Shown: positions 1-7,411, numbered from the stretch's first letter. The stretch is DNA of 8,723 nucleotides from Lachnospiraceae bacterium (GCA_017412265.1 JAFPYK010000296.1:1-8723); one strand, 5' to 3'. The notes: generated from the letters alone by a model not told the origin. A program made the numbers and translations.

Positions 1-76
1 GGCGGTGCAGAATATGAATCTGATGTTCGGGCTGGAAGAGACGGCGGGCCTTCGGATGGTGCCTCTCTTCCCGTGA
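1..76 (+). CDS. argC: N-acetyl-gamma-glutamyl-phosphate reductase, C-terminal end (partial at 5' edge)
   Basis: Codons read in frame from base 2 to a TGA at 74-76 give the last 24 residues of a protein. They include AVQNMNLMFGLEE and end in VPLFP, the characteristic C-terminus of ArgC. ArgC is a cytoplasmic NADPH-dependent enzyme that reduces N-acetylglutamyl phosphate to the semialdehyde, the third step of arginine synthesis. The catalytic and NADP-binding parts lie outside the window, so only identity can be judged. It stops 15 nt before the argJ start and is followed by argB and argD, the usual argCJBD order, which strongly supports the call. The operon promoter and any ArgR operator would lie upstream, out of view. 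Confidence 0.9.
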   Translation, partial: AVQNMNLMFGLEETAGLRMVPLFP

Positions 77-91
77 TGAAAGGGATATGTG

Positions 92-1315
92 ATGAAGATG
101 ATTGACGGCGGCGTGACGGCCGCGAAGGGATATGAGGCAGCGGGCATCGCGGCGAATCTGCGCAAGCCCGGCAAGCTGGACATTGCTTTGGTGTATTCGC
201 AGGTGCCTGCGAAGGTGGCCGGGACATTTACCACGAATGTGGTGAAGGCGGCGCCGGTGAAGCGGGATATCGCGCTGGTGAAGGGCCAGGAGTGCGCGCG
301 GGCGATTGTGCTCAATTCCGGCATCGCAAATGCGTGTACGGGCGCGGAGGGAATCGCCGCCAATGAGGCGATGGCCGAGGCGGCTGCGGAGGCGCTGGGC
401 GTGCCTGCGTGCGAGGTGCTCACGGCTTCGACGGGCGTGATCGGCATGCAGCTGCCGGTGGAGAAGATCTGCGCGGGCGTGAAGCTCGCGGCGGGCGAGA
501 AGGCGTGCGGGCCGGAGGCCGGGCTGCTTGCGGCGAAGGCGATTATGACGACGGATACGATCCCGAAGGAGGCGGCCGTGACATTTACCGCCGGGGGCAA
601 GACCGTGACGCTGGGCGGCATGTCGAAGGGCTCCGGGATGATCCATCCGAATATGGCCACGATGCTGGGCGTCTTGACGACGGACCTGAATATCTCGAAG
701 GAGCTGCTGCAGGAGGCGCTCTCGGAGGACGTGAAGAGCTCATTTAACATGATCTCGGTGGACCGGGATACGTCGACGAATGACTCGCTGGTGGTCTTCG
801 CGAACGGGCTTGCGGGCAATCCGGAGATCACGGAGAAGGACGCGGATTATGAGGCGTTCGTCGAGGCGCTGCACGCGGTGACCGTGGCGCTCGCGAAGAA
901 GATGGCGGGCGACGGCGAGGGAGCGACGAAGCTCCTGGAGGTGACCGCGGTTCATGTGGCGTCGCTTGAGAAGGCGCGTGTGCTCGCGAAGGCCGTGATC
1001 ACGTCGAACCTCGTGAAGGCGGCGGTCTTCGGAAATGACGCGAACTGGGGCCGGATCCTGTGCGCGATGGGCTATTCCGGGGAGAGCTTCGACCCGGAGG
1101 TCGTGGATATCACGATCGAGAGCGCCGCGGGGCGGACGATGCTGGTGCAGAACGGCATGGCAGCGGACTACAGCGAGGATTTCGCGACGGAGATCTTCAA
1201 GCAGGAGGCCGTGACGGTGGTCGTGGACCTCAAGGAGGGCGAAGCGCAGGCGACGGCCTGGGGCTGCGACCTGACGTATGATTATGTGAAAATTAATGGT
1301 GATTATCGCTCTTAA
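92..1315 (+). CDS. argJ: Bifunctional glutamate N-acetyltransferase / ornithine acetyltransferase ArgJ
   Basis: ArgJ moves the acetyl group from N-acetylornithine to glutamate, releasing ornithine and regenerating N-acetylglutamate; bifunctional members also use acetyl-CoA. The 407-residue length is normal. The self-cleavage site is visible as HPNMATMLG, where family knowledge places autoproteolysis between Ala189 and Thr190 to give alpha and beta chains with Thr190 as nucleophile. The STGVIG segment holds the expected oxyanion-hole Thr114-Gly115. KGSGM precedes the cleavage site, and the C-terminus (LTYDYVKING) is typical. Start choice: GTG89, ATG92 and ATG98 are all in frame; ATG92 sits 6 nt after AAAGGGA (79-85) and is preferred. 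The gene follows argC by 15 nt. Whether it is mono- or bifunctional cannot be read from sequence; no argA-like gene is visible here. Confidence 0.96.
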   Translation: MKMIDGGVTAAKGYEAAGIAANLRKPGKLDIALVYSQVPAKVAGTFTTNVVKAAPVKRDIALVKGQECARAIVLNSGIANACTGAEGIAANEAMAEAAAEALGVPACEVLTASTGVIGMQLPVEKICAGVKLAAGEKACGPEAGLLAAKAIMTTDTIPKEAAVTFTAGGKTVTLGGMSKGSGMIHPNMATMLGVLTTDLNISKELLQEALSEDVKSSFNMISVDRDTSTNDSLVVFANGLAGNPEITEKDADYEAFVEALHAVTVALAKKMAGDGEGATKLLEVTAVHVASLEKARVLAKAVITSNLVKAAVFGNDANWGRILCAMGYSGESFDPEVVDITIESAAGRTMLVQNGMAADYSEDFATEIFKQEAVTVVVDLKEGEAQATAWGCDLTYDYVKINGDYRS

Positions 1316-1364
1316 ACGCTATAATAGAGAAGAGGTATCGATATGATTGTCTACAGGAGCGCAC

Positions 1365-1373
1365 AGGAGGTAA
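1365..1373 (+). promoter_or_regulatory. Strong ribosome binding site deciding the argB start
   Basis: AGGAGGTAA is a near-perfect Shine-Dalgarno sequence. It ends its AGGAGG core 8 nt before ATG1379, the start that matches the usual ArgB N-terminus. It lies inside the reading frame of the alternative upstream ATG1343, which has a weaker AGAGG site at 1331-1335. Confidence 0.75.
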
Positions 1374-1378
1374 GCGAA

Positions 1379-2257
1379 ATGAACATGGGGCCCATCATCG
1401 CCAAGGCAGAGACACTGCTGGAGGCACTGCCGTACATCCAGAGATTTAACGATAAGATCGTGGTTGTGAAGTACGGCGGGAGTGCGATGACGGATGAGGA
1501 TCAGCAGGTGCACGTCATCCAGGACGTAGCGATGCTCAAGTCCATCGGCATGCATCCGGTGATCGTGCACGGCGGCGGCAAGGCGATCTCCAAGTGGGTG
1601 AAGCTGCTGGGGAAGGAGCCGGAGTTCGTGCGCGGGCTTCGCGTGACCGACGAGGATACGATGGAGGTCGCGGAGATGGTGCTGGGCCGGGTCAACAAGT
1701 ACCTGGTGCAGCTGCTGGAGAATCTCGGCATGCGCGCGGTCGGCATCAGCGGCAAGGACGGATCGACGATCCGGTGCCGGAAGAAGGTGTTCGACGACGG
1801 GACGGACCTCGGGTTTGTGGGTCAGATCACGAAGGTGGATCCGACGCTGATCCAGACCCTGCTGGATGAGGATTTCATCCCGATTATCTCCCCGATCGGC
1901 GTGGGAGAGGACGGATTTGCCTACAATATCAACGCGGATGACGCGGCGACGGCGGTGGCGGAAGCGCTGCACGCGGAGAAGCTGGTCTTCCTGACGGATA
2001 TCGAGGGCGTCTACCGGGATTATAACGACAAGGATTCGCTGATCTCGAGTATCAGCGTGGAGGATGCCAGAGGGCTGATCGCGTCGGGCGCGGTGGACGG
2101 AGGCATGATTCCGAAGATTGAGGGCTGCCTGCAGGCCGTGGAGAACGGTGTGGCCAACGTCCATATCCTGGACGGGCGGCTGCCGCACTGCCTGCTGCTG
2201 GAGTTCTACACCGTTAAGGGTGTGGGCACGGTGTTCAACAGGGACGGCAAGGCCTGA
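1379..2257 (+). CDS. argB: Acetylglutamate kinase ArgB
   Basis: ArgB phosphorylates N-acetylglutamate with ATP, the second and usually controlled step of arginine synthesis, in the cytoplasm. The 292-residue product is a full-length amino-acid kinase. KYGGSAM near residue 31 carries the phosphate-binding Lys31, HGGGK follows at 64-68, GISGKDG at 122-128, and the NINADDAA stretch at 183-190 belongs to the substrate/ATP region. About 25 residues precede the KYGGSAM strand. Such an N-terminal helix is known from hexameric, arginine-inhibited kinases of cyclic-pathway organisms, so feedback inhibition is inferred. ATG1343 would add 12 residues, but ATG1379 has the better ribosome site and matches the usual family start. 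The gene begins 63 nt after argJ and ends 40 nt before argD. Confidence 0.95.
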   Translation: MNMGPIIAKAETLLEALPYIQRFNDKIVVVKYGGSAMTDEDQQVHVIQDVAMLKSIGMHPVIVHGGGKAISKWVKLLGKEPEFVRGLRVTDEDTMEVAEMVLGRVNKYLVQLLENLGMRAVGISGKDGSTIRCRKKVFDDGTDLGFVGQITKVDPTLIQTLLDEDFIPIISPIGVGEDGFAYNINADDAATAVAEALHAEKLVFLTDIEGVYRDYNDKDSLISSISVEDARGLIASGAVDGGMIPKIEGCLQAVENGVANVHILDGRLPHCLLLEFYTVKGVGTVFNRDGKA

Positions 2258-2282
2258 GTGAGTGCATTTGCAGAATACGACC

Positions 2283-2289
2283 AGAGGGG
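2283..2289 (+). promoter_or_regulatory. Ribosome binding site deciding the argD start
   Basis: AGAGGGG lies 8 nt before ATG2298. This favours that codon over the in-frame GTG2262, which has no good Shine-Dalgarno and would add 12 residues unlike the family N-terminus. Confidence 0.65.
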
Positions 2290-2297
2290 TAAGAAGG

Positions 2298-3476
2298 ATG
2301 AATCAATGGATGAATATGGCTGACGGGGCCCTGATGCACACCTATAACCGGTTTCCGCTGGTGCTGACGAAGGGCGAGGGCGTCTATCTGTATGACGATG
2401 AAGGGAAGAAGTACCTGGATTTCGGCGCGGGCATCGCGGTCTTCGGGCTGGGCTACGGGAACAAGAAGTTTAACCAGGCGGTGAAGGATCAGGTGGACCA
2501 GATCGTGCACACGTCGAACCTGTTCTACACGATTCCGCTGGCAAAGGCGGCTTCGAAGCTTGTGAAGGCTTCGGGCATGGATGAGGTATTCTTCACCAAC
2601 AGCGGCACCGAGGCGATTGAAGGCGCGGTGAAGCTTGCGAGAAAGTACGCGTGGCAGAAGCATCCGGGGACGAAGAGCGAGATCATCGCGATGCAGCATT
2701 CGTTCCACGGGCGGAGCATGGGCGCTCTGTCGGTGACGGGCAACGCGCATTACCAGGAGGCGTTTAAGCCGCTGGTGGGGGGCGTGAAGTTCGCGGAGTT
2801 CAACAATCTGGAGAGCGTGCTCTCGCAGATGACGGACGCGACGTGCGCGGTCCTGCTGGAGCCGGTGCAGGGCGAGGGAGGCATCTTCCCGGCGAAGAAG
2901 GAGTTCCTGGAGGGGATCCGCAAGGCCTGCGATGAGAGGGATATCGTCCTGATCTTTGACGAGATCCAGTGCGGCATGGGCCGTACGGGCTCGATGTACG
3001 CGTATGAGCAGTACGGTGTGAAGCCGGACATCCTGGCGACGGCCAAGGCGCTCGGCAACGGGCTGCCGGTAGGCGCGTTCGCGGCGGTCAAGAAGGTGGG
3101 CGACGCATTTGAGCCGGGCGATCACGGCACGACGTACGGCGGCAATCCGCTGGCTTGCGCGGCGGTGGACGCGGTGCTTACGATCTTCGAGGAGGACCGC
3201 ATCGTGGAGCATGTGCAGGAGGTGGCTCCGTACATGATCGAGAAGCTTGACGCGCTTGCGGCGGCTTCGGACAAGATCGTGGAGCGGCGCGGGCTGGGCC
3301 TGATGCAGGGCCTGGAGCTTGCGGTGCCTGTGGGGCCTGTCGTGAAGGAAGCGATGAACCGCGGACTCATCACGATGAGCGCCGGGGGCAACGTGCTGCG
3401 GCTGGTTCCGCCGCTGGTGATCGAGAAAGAGCACGTGGATGAGATGATCGCGATTCTGACGCAGATCCTGGGATAA
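2298..3476 (+). CDS. argD: Acetylornithine aminotransferase ArgD
   Basis: This cytoplasmic PLP enzyme transfers an amino group from glutamate to N-acetylglutamate 5-semialdehyde, giving N-acetylornithine, the acetyl donor used by ArgJ. The 392 residues match the class III aminotransferase length. NSGTEA (101-106) is the PLP phosphate-binding region, HSFHGR at 134-139 contacts the cofactor ring region, and FDEIQCGMGRTG holds the conserved Asp221 and Gln224. Lys250 in TAKALGNG is the expected Schiff-base lysine. All key residues are present. Some ArgD enzymes also act on N-succinyl-diaminopimelate; the argCJB context supports the arginine role, and dual use is possible but unproven. The start is ATG2298, with GTG2262 less likely. 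A terminator begins 6 nt after the stop, making this the last gene of the operon. Confidence 0.95.
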   Translation: MNQWMNMADGALMHTYNRFPLVLTKGEGVYLYDDEGKKYLDFGAGIAVFGLGYGNKKFNQAVKDQVDQIVHTSNLFYTIPLAKAASKLVKASGMDEVFFTNSGTEAIEGAVKLARKYAWQKHPGTKSEIIAMQHSFHGRSMGALSVTGNAHYQEAFKPLVGGVKFAEFNNLESVLSQMTDATCAVLLEPVQGEGGIFPAKKEFLEGIRKACDERDIVLIFDEIQCGMGRTGSMYAYEQYGVKPDILATAKALGNGLPVGAFAAVKKVGDAFEPGDHGTTYGGNPLACAAVDAVLTIFEEDRIVEHVQEVAPYMIEKLDALAAASDKIVERRGLGLMQGLELAVPVGPVVKEAMNRGLITMSAGGNVLRLVPPLVIEKEHVDEMIAILTQILG

Positions 3477-3482
3477 GAAAAT

Positions 3483-3520
3483 GAGCCGGTTCAAAATCTG
3501 AGAACCGGCTCTTGTTTTGT
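3483..3520 (+). terminator. Rho-independent terminator of the arg operon
   Basis: GAGCCGGTTC (3483-3492) and GAACCGGCTC (3502-3511) are perfect reverse complements, giving a 10-bp GC-rich stem with a 9-nt loop. A T-rich tract (TTGTTTTGT, 3512-3520) follows. It starts 6 nt after the argD stop, so it should end argCJBD transcription and insulate the next unit. Confidence 0.93.
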
Positions 3521-3521
3521 C

Positions 3522-3550
3522 TTGCGAAACATTAGCGGATTCTCTATAAT
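3522..3550 (+). promoter_or_regulatory. Sigma-A-type promoter for the comEA operon
   Basis: TTGCGA (3522-3527, four of six matches to the -35 consensus) and a perfect TATAAT (3545-3550) are separated by exactly 17 bp. They sit in a local AT-rich pocket just after the arg terminator. Transcription would start near 3557, leaving a leader of about 100 nt before comEA. Downstream gene spacing suggests this one promoter serves comEA through comEC. I see no clear operator repeats beside it. Confidence 0.8.
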
Positions 3551-3657
3551 AAAATTGATTCCGACATCTTTTACGGCATGGGGCGGATGATGGCGCACCT
3601 GAAGACGCAAGGGTGCGAGACTTGTCATTGTTTGCAGAGTGAAATGAGGTTGGAAGC

Positions 3658-4257
3658 ATGAAAAAACGATTGATCTGTGCCGTGCTGCTGATGATTTTCG
3701 TCGGTGCGGCAGGGCTGCTCTTCGGGAAGAGGTTCCCGGGATCTGCCGCCGGGCAGGCGGGCAGTTCCGGAACGCTTCGGTGGAGCCGGCCGGAGGAGAG
3801 CACGCAGGCAGAGGAGACGGGCGCCACCACGCAGGAGGCGCGGCTGACCGTCTATATCTGCGGGGAAGTGCGCAGGCCGGGGGTTTATGAGCTGCCGACG
3901 GACGGGCGGCTGTGTGACGCGGTCGCGCTGGCGGGAGGCGTTACGGGCTCGGCCGCGGCGGATGCGGTGAACATGGCGGAGCCGCTCACGGACGGGATGA
4001 GGTACTATATTCCGTCCAGGTCCGAGAGCGAGGAAGGCAAACTCTATGAGGATCCTCAGGACCAGAGGGTTAATCTCAATACCGCGACCAGGGAAGAACT
4101 GATGACCCTGAGCGGGATCGGACAGACGAGGGCGGAGAATATCCTGGCTTACCGGGAGGCCCACGGGAAGTTCCGGTCGATTGAGGAGCTGACGGAGGTC
4201 AGCGGAATCAGTGAGGGGATTCTTTCCCAGATTAAGGATCAGATACGGGTGAAATAA
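3658..4257 (+). CDS. comEA: Membrane-anchored competence DNA-binding protein ComEA
   Basis: ComEA is the outward-facing DNA receptor that binds incoming double-stranded DNA and passes it to the ComEC channel. The 199-residue product has a basic start and one hydrophobic segment (about 4-23) as membrane anchor, then a low-complexity Gly/Ser/Glu/Thr-rich linker (about 24-62). An SLBB-type domain follows at about 63-118 (VYICGEVRRPGVYELP). The C-terminal DNA-binding part (about 137-199) has two helix-hairpin-helix units: RVNLNTATREELMTLSGIG with its hairpin at 152-155, and VSGIS at 181-185. This SLBB plus HhH layout is standard for Gram-positive ComEA. ATG3658 follows GAGGT (3646-3650). Position downstream of its own promoter and upstream of comEC in the same unit supports the assignment. 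Natural transformation is not shown by this gene alone. Confidence 0.93.
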   Translation: MKKRLICAVLLMIFVGAAGLLFGKRFPGSAAGQAGSSGTLRWSRPEESTQAEETGATTQEARLTVYICGEVRRPGVYELPTDGRLCDAVALAGGVTGSAAADAVNMAEPLTDGMRYYIPSRSESEEGKLYEDPQDQRVNLNTATREELMTLSGIGQTRAENILAYREAHGKFRSIEELTEVSGISEGILSQIKDQIRVK

Positions 4258-4284
4258 CCATTTGTGAGATTGAGAGGATAGAAG

Positions 4285-4971
4285 ATGGCAAAGAGAATTC
4301 TGGTGGTGGATGATGAGAAGCTCATCGTGAAGGGGATCCGCTTCAGCCTGGAGCAGGACGGCATGGAGGTGGACTCGGCTTATGACGGCAAGGAAGCGCT
4401 GCGCATGGCGGAGAACGGCCATTATGACGCGATCCTGCTGGACGTGATGCTGCCGGAGCTTAACGGCTTTGAGGTGTGCCAGCAGATCCGGGAGTTCTCG
4501 GATGTGCCGATCATCATGCTGACGGCCAAGGGCGACGATATGGATAAGATCCTGGGCCTGGAATACGGCGCGGACGACTATATCACGAAGCCGTTCAACA
4601 TCCTGGAGGTGAAGGCGCGGATCAAGGCGATCCTGCGCCGCAGCAGCAAGCTTTCTTCCAAGGATGAGCACAAGACCGTCACGTATAACGGGCTGTCGCT
4701 GGACAGCGAGAGCCGGCGGGTGACCGTCAACGGCCGGGAGGTGAACCTGACCGCCAAGGAATTCGATGTTCTGGAGCTTCTGGTGTTTAATCCCAACAAG
4801 GTGTATTCCAGAGATGCGCTGCTGAGCACGATCTGGGGCTATGATTACCCCGGCGACGTGCGCACGGTGGACGTGCATATCCGGCGCCTGAGGGAGAAGA
4901 TCGAGAGCAATTCCAGCGAACCGCAGTATATCCAGACGAAGTGGGGTGTTGGTTATTTCTTTAAGAACTGA
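4285..4971 (+). CDS. OmpR/PhoB-family response regulator
   Basis: A 228-residue DNA-binding response regulator, complete in both domains. The receiver (about 1-120) has the acidic pair Asp9-Asp10, phospho-acceptor Asp53 in LLDVMLP, Thr80 in MLTAK, and Lys102 in YITKPF. The C-terminal winged helix (about 130-228) shows the typical NLTAKEFDVLELL, recognition-helix region VRTVDVHIRRLREKI, and the terminal WGVGYFF. It should be phosphorylated by the kinase encoded immediately downstream and then bind direct-repeat DNA sites; its targets are unknown. ATG4285 follows GAGAGG (4272-4277), 27 nt after comEA. The overlapping kinase gene indicates a cognate pair. It resembles PhoP/WalR/MtrA-type regulators; the exact subfamily cannot be fixed without alignment, so I give no symbol. 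Confidence 0.94.
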   Translation: MAKRILVVDDEKLIVKGIRFSLEQDGMEVDSAYDGKEALRMAENGHYDAILLDVMLPELNGFEVCQQIREFSDVPIIMLTAKGDDMDKILGLEYGADDYITKPFNILEVKARIKAILRRSSKLSSKDEHKTVTYNGLSLDSESRRVTVNGREVNLTAKEFDVLELLVFNPNKVYSRDALLSTIWGYDYPGDVRTVDVHIRRLREKIESNSSEPQYIQTKWGVGYFFKN

Positions 4972-6457
4972 CAGGACAGGCCGGTTCGTCTCGCGAATTA
5001 CGGACTGGTTACGGAGCATGCGCCTCGCGATCGTCGCGGCGCTGCTCCTTTTCGGCATTTTATCGAGCATGATCGCCACGAGAGTCATCGTCTCCACCCA
5101 GTTTACGAGATCTATGAACAACCGGCTGATGACGCTGACGAATCTTGGCCAGATGCTGGCGAACAATATGGCTGCGGCTTCCTACTCGGCGGACCCCGCC
5201 GGGCCGGACGCCCAAGTCATCAATACACAGATCAGCCTGATCGCGGACATCTATGATGGCCGCTTTGTTGTGGTGGATAAAAGATGCCGGATCGTCGAGG
5301 ATTCGTATAACCTGGAGCTGGGCCGCACGATCATCGCGGACCGTGTGATCCGGGGCCTGCGGGGCGAGAGCACTTCGCAGATCAACGAGAAGTCGCAGCT
5401 TGCGGAGATCGTGATCCCGGTCAATGAACCGCAGACGGAGAACGTCTCGGCGGGCAGCAGCTCGATCGGAGCCGTGCTGATCATGAGTTTTAACGTGAAG
5501 GATGTCTATGATCTGTCGGCGTCCCTGCGGATGATCTCCCGGTTGTTGCTGGTCCTCTTCAGTGTCCTGATGCTTGTGGCCGCGGTGCTGATTGCCCTGC
5601 GGATGACGAGGCCGTTTAGGCAGCTGAAGAAGACGGTGAACCGTGTGTCGGAGGGGCAGTACGATTTTGAGACGCCGAAGCGGACCTACACGGAGCTTAA
5701 GGACCTGCAGGGGTCGATTACGACGATGCTGGAGCGGCTGCGCCAGCAGGAGGAGTCGAGGCAGCAGTTTGTCTCGGATGTCTCGCATGAGCTGAAGACG
5801 CCGATCACGTCGATCAAGGTCCTGTCGGATTCGCTTCTGTCGCAGGAGGATGCGCCGGCCGAGATGTACCGGGAGTTCTTAGGCGATATCTCCAAGGAGA
5901 TCGACCGGGAGAACAAGATCATCCAGGACCTGCTGGCGCTCGTGAAGGCGGATAAGCAGGCGGAGGAGCTGAAGATCTCGGAGGTCAGCATCAATGAGTT
6001 GGTGGAGCAGAACCTGCGCAGGGTGCGTCCGATCGCGGAGCAGCGAAGCATTGACCTGGTCTATGAGAGCTTCCGCGACGTGCGCGCGCAGGTGGATGAG
6101 GTGAAGCTGTCGCTTGCGATCACGAACCTGGTGGAAAATGCGATCAAATATAATCACGACAACGGCTGGGTGCATGTGTCGCTCAACGCGGACCATCAGT
6201 TTTTCTTCCTGAAGGTGGAGGATAACGGTGTGGGCATCCCGGAGGAGGACCAGGACCGGATCTTCGACCGGTTCTACCGTGTGGACAAGGCGAGGTCCAG
6301 GGATACCGGCGGTACGGGCCTGGGCCTGTCGATCACGAGGAACGTCATCCTGATGCACGGAGGCAACCTGAAGGTCTATTCGAGGCCGGGCGAGGGGAGT
6401 ACATTTACGATGAGGATTCCTCTCTATCAGACCGGAAACGGAGGGGTGAACGGATGA
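4946..6457 (+). CDS. Membrane sensor histidine kinase, HAMP type
   Basis: Partner kinase of the preceding regulator. With the GTG4946 start it has 503 residues: a basic cytoplasmic N-terminus, TM1 at about 27-45, an extracytoplasmic sensor region of about 150 residues (DGRFVVVDKRCRIVEDSY suggests a PAS/PDC-like fold), TM2 at about 200-218 and HAMP at about 219-272. The catalytic parts are complete: H box SDVSHELKTP with phospho-accepting His281, N box NLVENAIKYN (Asn398), G1 DNGVG (Asp426) and G2 GGTGLGL (455-461). The stimulus is unknown. Start is uncertain: no ATG precedes ATG5018, neither candidate has a well-spaced ribosome site, and GTG4946 overlaps the regulator by 26 nt, suggesting translational coupling. 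The gene overlaps the lipoprotein gene by ATGA. Confidence 0.92.
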   Translation: MLVISLRTDRTGRFVSRITDWLRSMRLAIVAALLLFGILSSMIATRVIVSTQFTRSMNNRLMTLTNLGQMLANNMAAASYSADPAGPDAQVINTQISLIADIYDGRFVVVDKRCRIVEDSYNLELGRTIIADRVIRGLRGESTSQINEKSQLAEIVIPVNEPQTENVSAGSSSIGAVLIMSFNVKDVYDLSASLRMISRLLLVLFSVLMLVAAVLIALRMTRPFRQLKKTVNRVSEGQYDFETPKRTYTELKDLQGSITTMLERLRQQEESRQQFVSDVSHELKTPITSIKVLSDSLLSQEDAPAEMYREFLGDISKEIDRENKIIQDLLALVKADKQAEELKISEVSINELVEQNLRRVRPIAEQRSIDLVYESFRDVRAQVDEVKLSLAITNLVENAIKYNHDNGWVHVSLNADHQFFFLKVEDNGVGIPEEDQDRIFDRFYRVDKARSRDTGGTGLGLSITRNVILMHGGNLKVYSRPGEGSTFTMRIPLYQTGNGGVNG

Positions 6458-7407
6458 AACGAGTACTGACTGCGATTCTCCTTCTCCTGGCTCTGGTGCT
6501 GGGCGGCTGTATGGATTCGACGCCGGTGACGACGCCGGACGAGCTGAAGGAAGGGGACTACCTGGTGTATTATACCAACGGGGAGGAGACCATGCTGATC
6601 CCGACGACGTATCACGCCGAGAACACGGAGGTCAATGCCCTGATCCGGGAGCTGACGAGGGCCATGAATACGGTGCCCCCGAACGGCGCGTACAAGAAGG
6701 TGCGCCCGGAGGATATGAACCTGTTCGTGCGAAGCCTGCTGACGCGCAGCGGGACGCTGATTCTGTATTACGATGAGACATATTATAACCTGAAGGACAC
6801 GACGGAGGTTCTGTACCGGGCCGCGGTGACCAAGACGCTCTGCCAGATTGACGGGGTGGAGGGCATCGAGATCTATGTGCAGGACGAGCCGCTGACCGAC
6901 GAGAACGGGAGCCCGGTGGGGACCATGGTCGCGGATGATTTCCTGGACAATACGTTCGGGGAGCTGAGCTTTAACCAGACGATGGTGATCTCGCTGTATT
7001 TCGCGACGCCGGACGGCAACGGACTGCGGGAGGTGCCGGTCAATGTGGTCTATGACGGCTCATTTTCCATGGAGAGGCTGGTCGTGGAGCAGCTGATCAA
7101 GGGAACCGGGCAGATCACGGGCCTGAAGGAGGGACTGGTGCAGGACGCGATTCCGCCGGAGACGGTGGTGAACAAGGTCACGCTCCGGGACGGTGTCTGC
7201 TATGTGGACCTGAACGAGGCGTTCCTGAACAAGATTCCGGAGATCTCAGACCAGGTGACCATCTATTCGGTCGTGGATTCCCTGACGAGCCTGGATACGG
7301 TGCTGGGCGTGCAGTTCCTGATCGAGGGACAGACGCGGGATTCGTATTTCGGGATCAAGGGATTTGACAGTGTATTTGAGAGAAATGAGGAGCTGATCCT
7401 CAGATAA
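6454..7407 (+). CDS. GerM-like lipoprotein with two GerMN repeats
   Basis: A 317-residue secreted lipoprotein. Residues 1-19 form a lipoprotein signal with lipobox LGGC, so Cys19 should be lipidated and the rest lie on the outer face of the membrane. Two similar units follow, about 36-150 and 177-305; the second (LVVEQLIKGTG, then IPPETV, then VCYVDLNEAF) matches the GerMN pattern well. Two GerMN domains in a lipoprotein is the architecture of Bacillus GerM, which acts in sporulation/germination envelope assembly; a single GerMN also occurs in actinobacterial LpqB beside kinase MtrB. Here it follows a kinase with an ATGA overlap and a strong GGAGGGG site (6440-6446). I infer an accessory or sensory partner of that kinase; an independent spore-envelope role is the alternative. 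Confidence 0.87.
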   Translation: MKRVLTAILLLLALVLGGCMDSTPVTTPDELKEGDYLVYYTNGEETMLIPTTYHAENTEVNALIRELTRAMNTVPPNGAYKKVRPEDMNLFVRSLLTRSGTLILYYDETYYNLKDTTEVLYRAAVTKTLCQIDGVEGIEIYVQDEPLTDENGSPVGTMVADDFLDNTFGELSFNQTMVISLYFATPDGNGLREVPVNVVYDGSFSMERLVVEQLIKGTGQITGLKEGLVQDAIPPETVVNKVTLRDGVCYVDLNEAFLNKIPEISDQVTIYSVVDSLTSLDTVLGVQFLIEGQTRDSYFGIKGFDSVFERNEELILR

Positions 7408-7411
7408 GGAG
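7405..7411 (+). promoter_or_regulatory. Ribosome binding site of comEC, overlapping the upstream stop codon
   Basis: TAAGGAG lies 6 nt before ATG7418, and its first three bases are the stop codon of the GerM-like gene. Ribosomes ending there would sit on the comEC initiation region, suggesting coupled translation. Confidence 0.7.

Noticed and set aside
1297..1325. TATAAT at 1320-1325 as a possible internal promoter before argB
   Set aside because: No acceptable -35 box lies at 16-18 bp (TGGTGA at 17 bp) and there is no extended -10 TG. It may be chance in a short AT-rich gap.
1319..2188. Minus-strand open frame opposite argB
   Set aside because: Its His/Arg/Leu-rich composition is a shadow of argB, which has every kinase motif on the + strand.
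2235..3830. Long minus-strand open frame of 531 codons
   Set aside because: It runs opposite argD, the terminator and part of comEA. Its product is rich in His, Arg, Leu and Gln with no domain, the typical mirror of a GC-rich gene with strong codon bias.
3625..5166. Long minus-strand open frame of 513 codons
   Set aside because: It is antisense to comEA, the response regulator and the kinase start, which all have clear motifs. It shows no recognisable domain and crosses unrelated gene boundaries.
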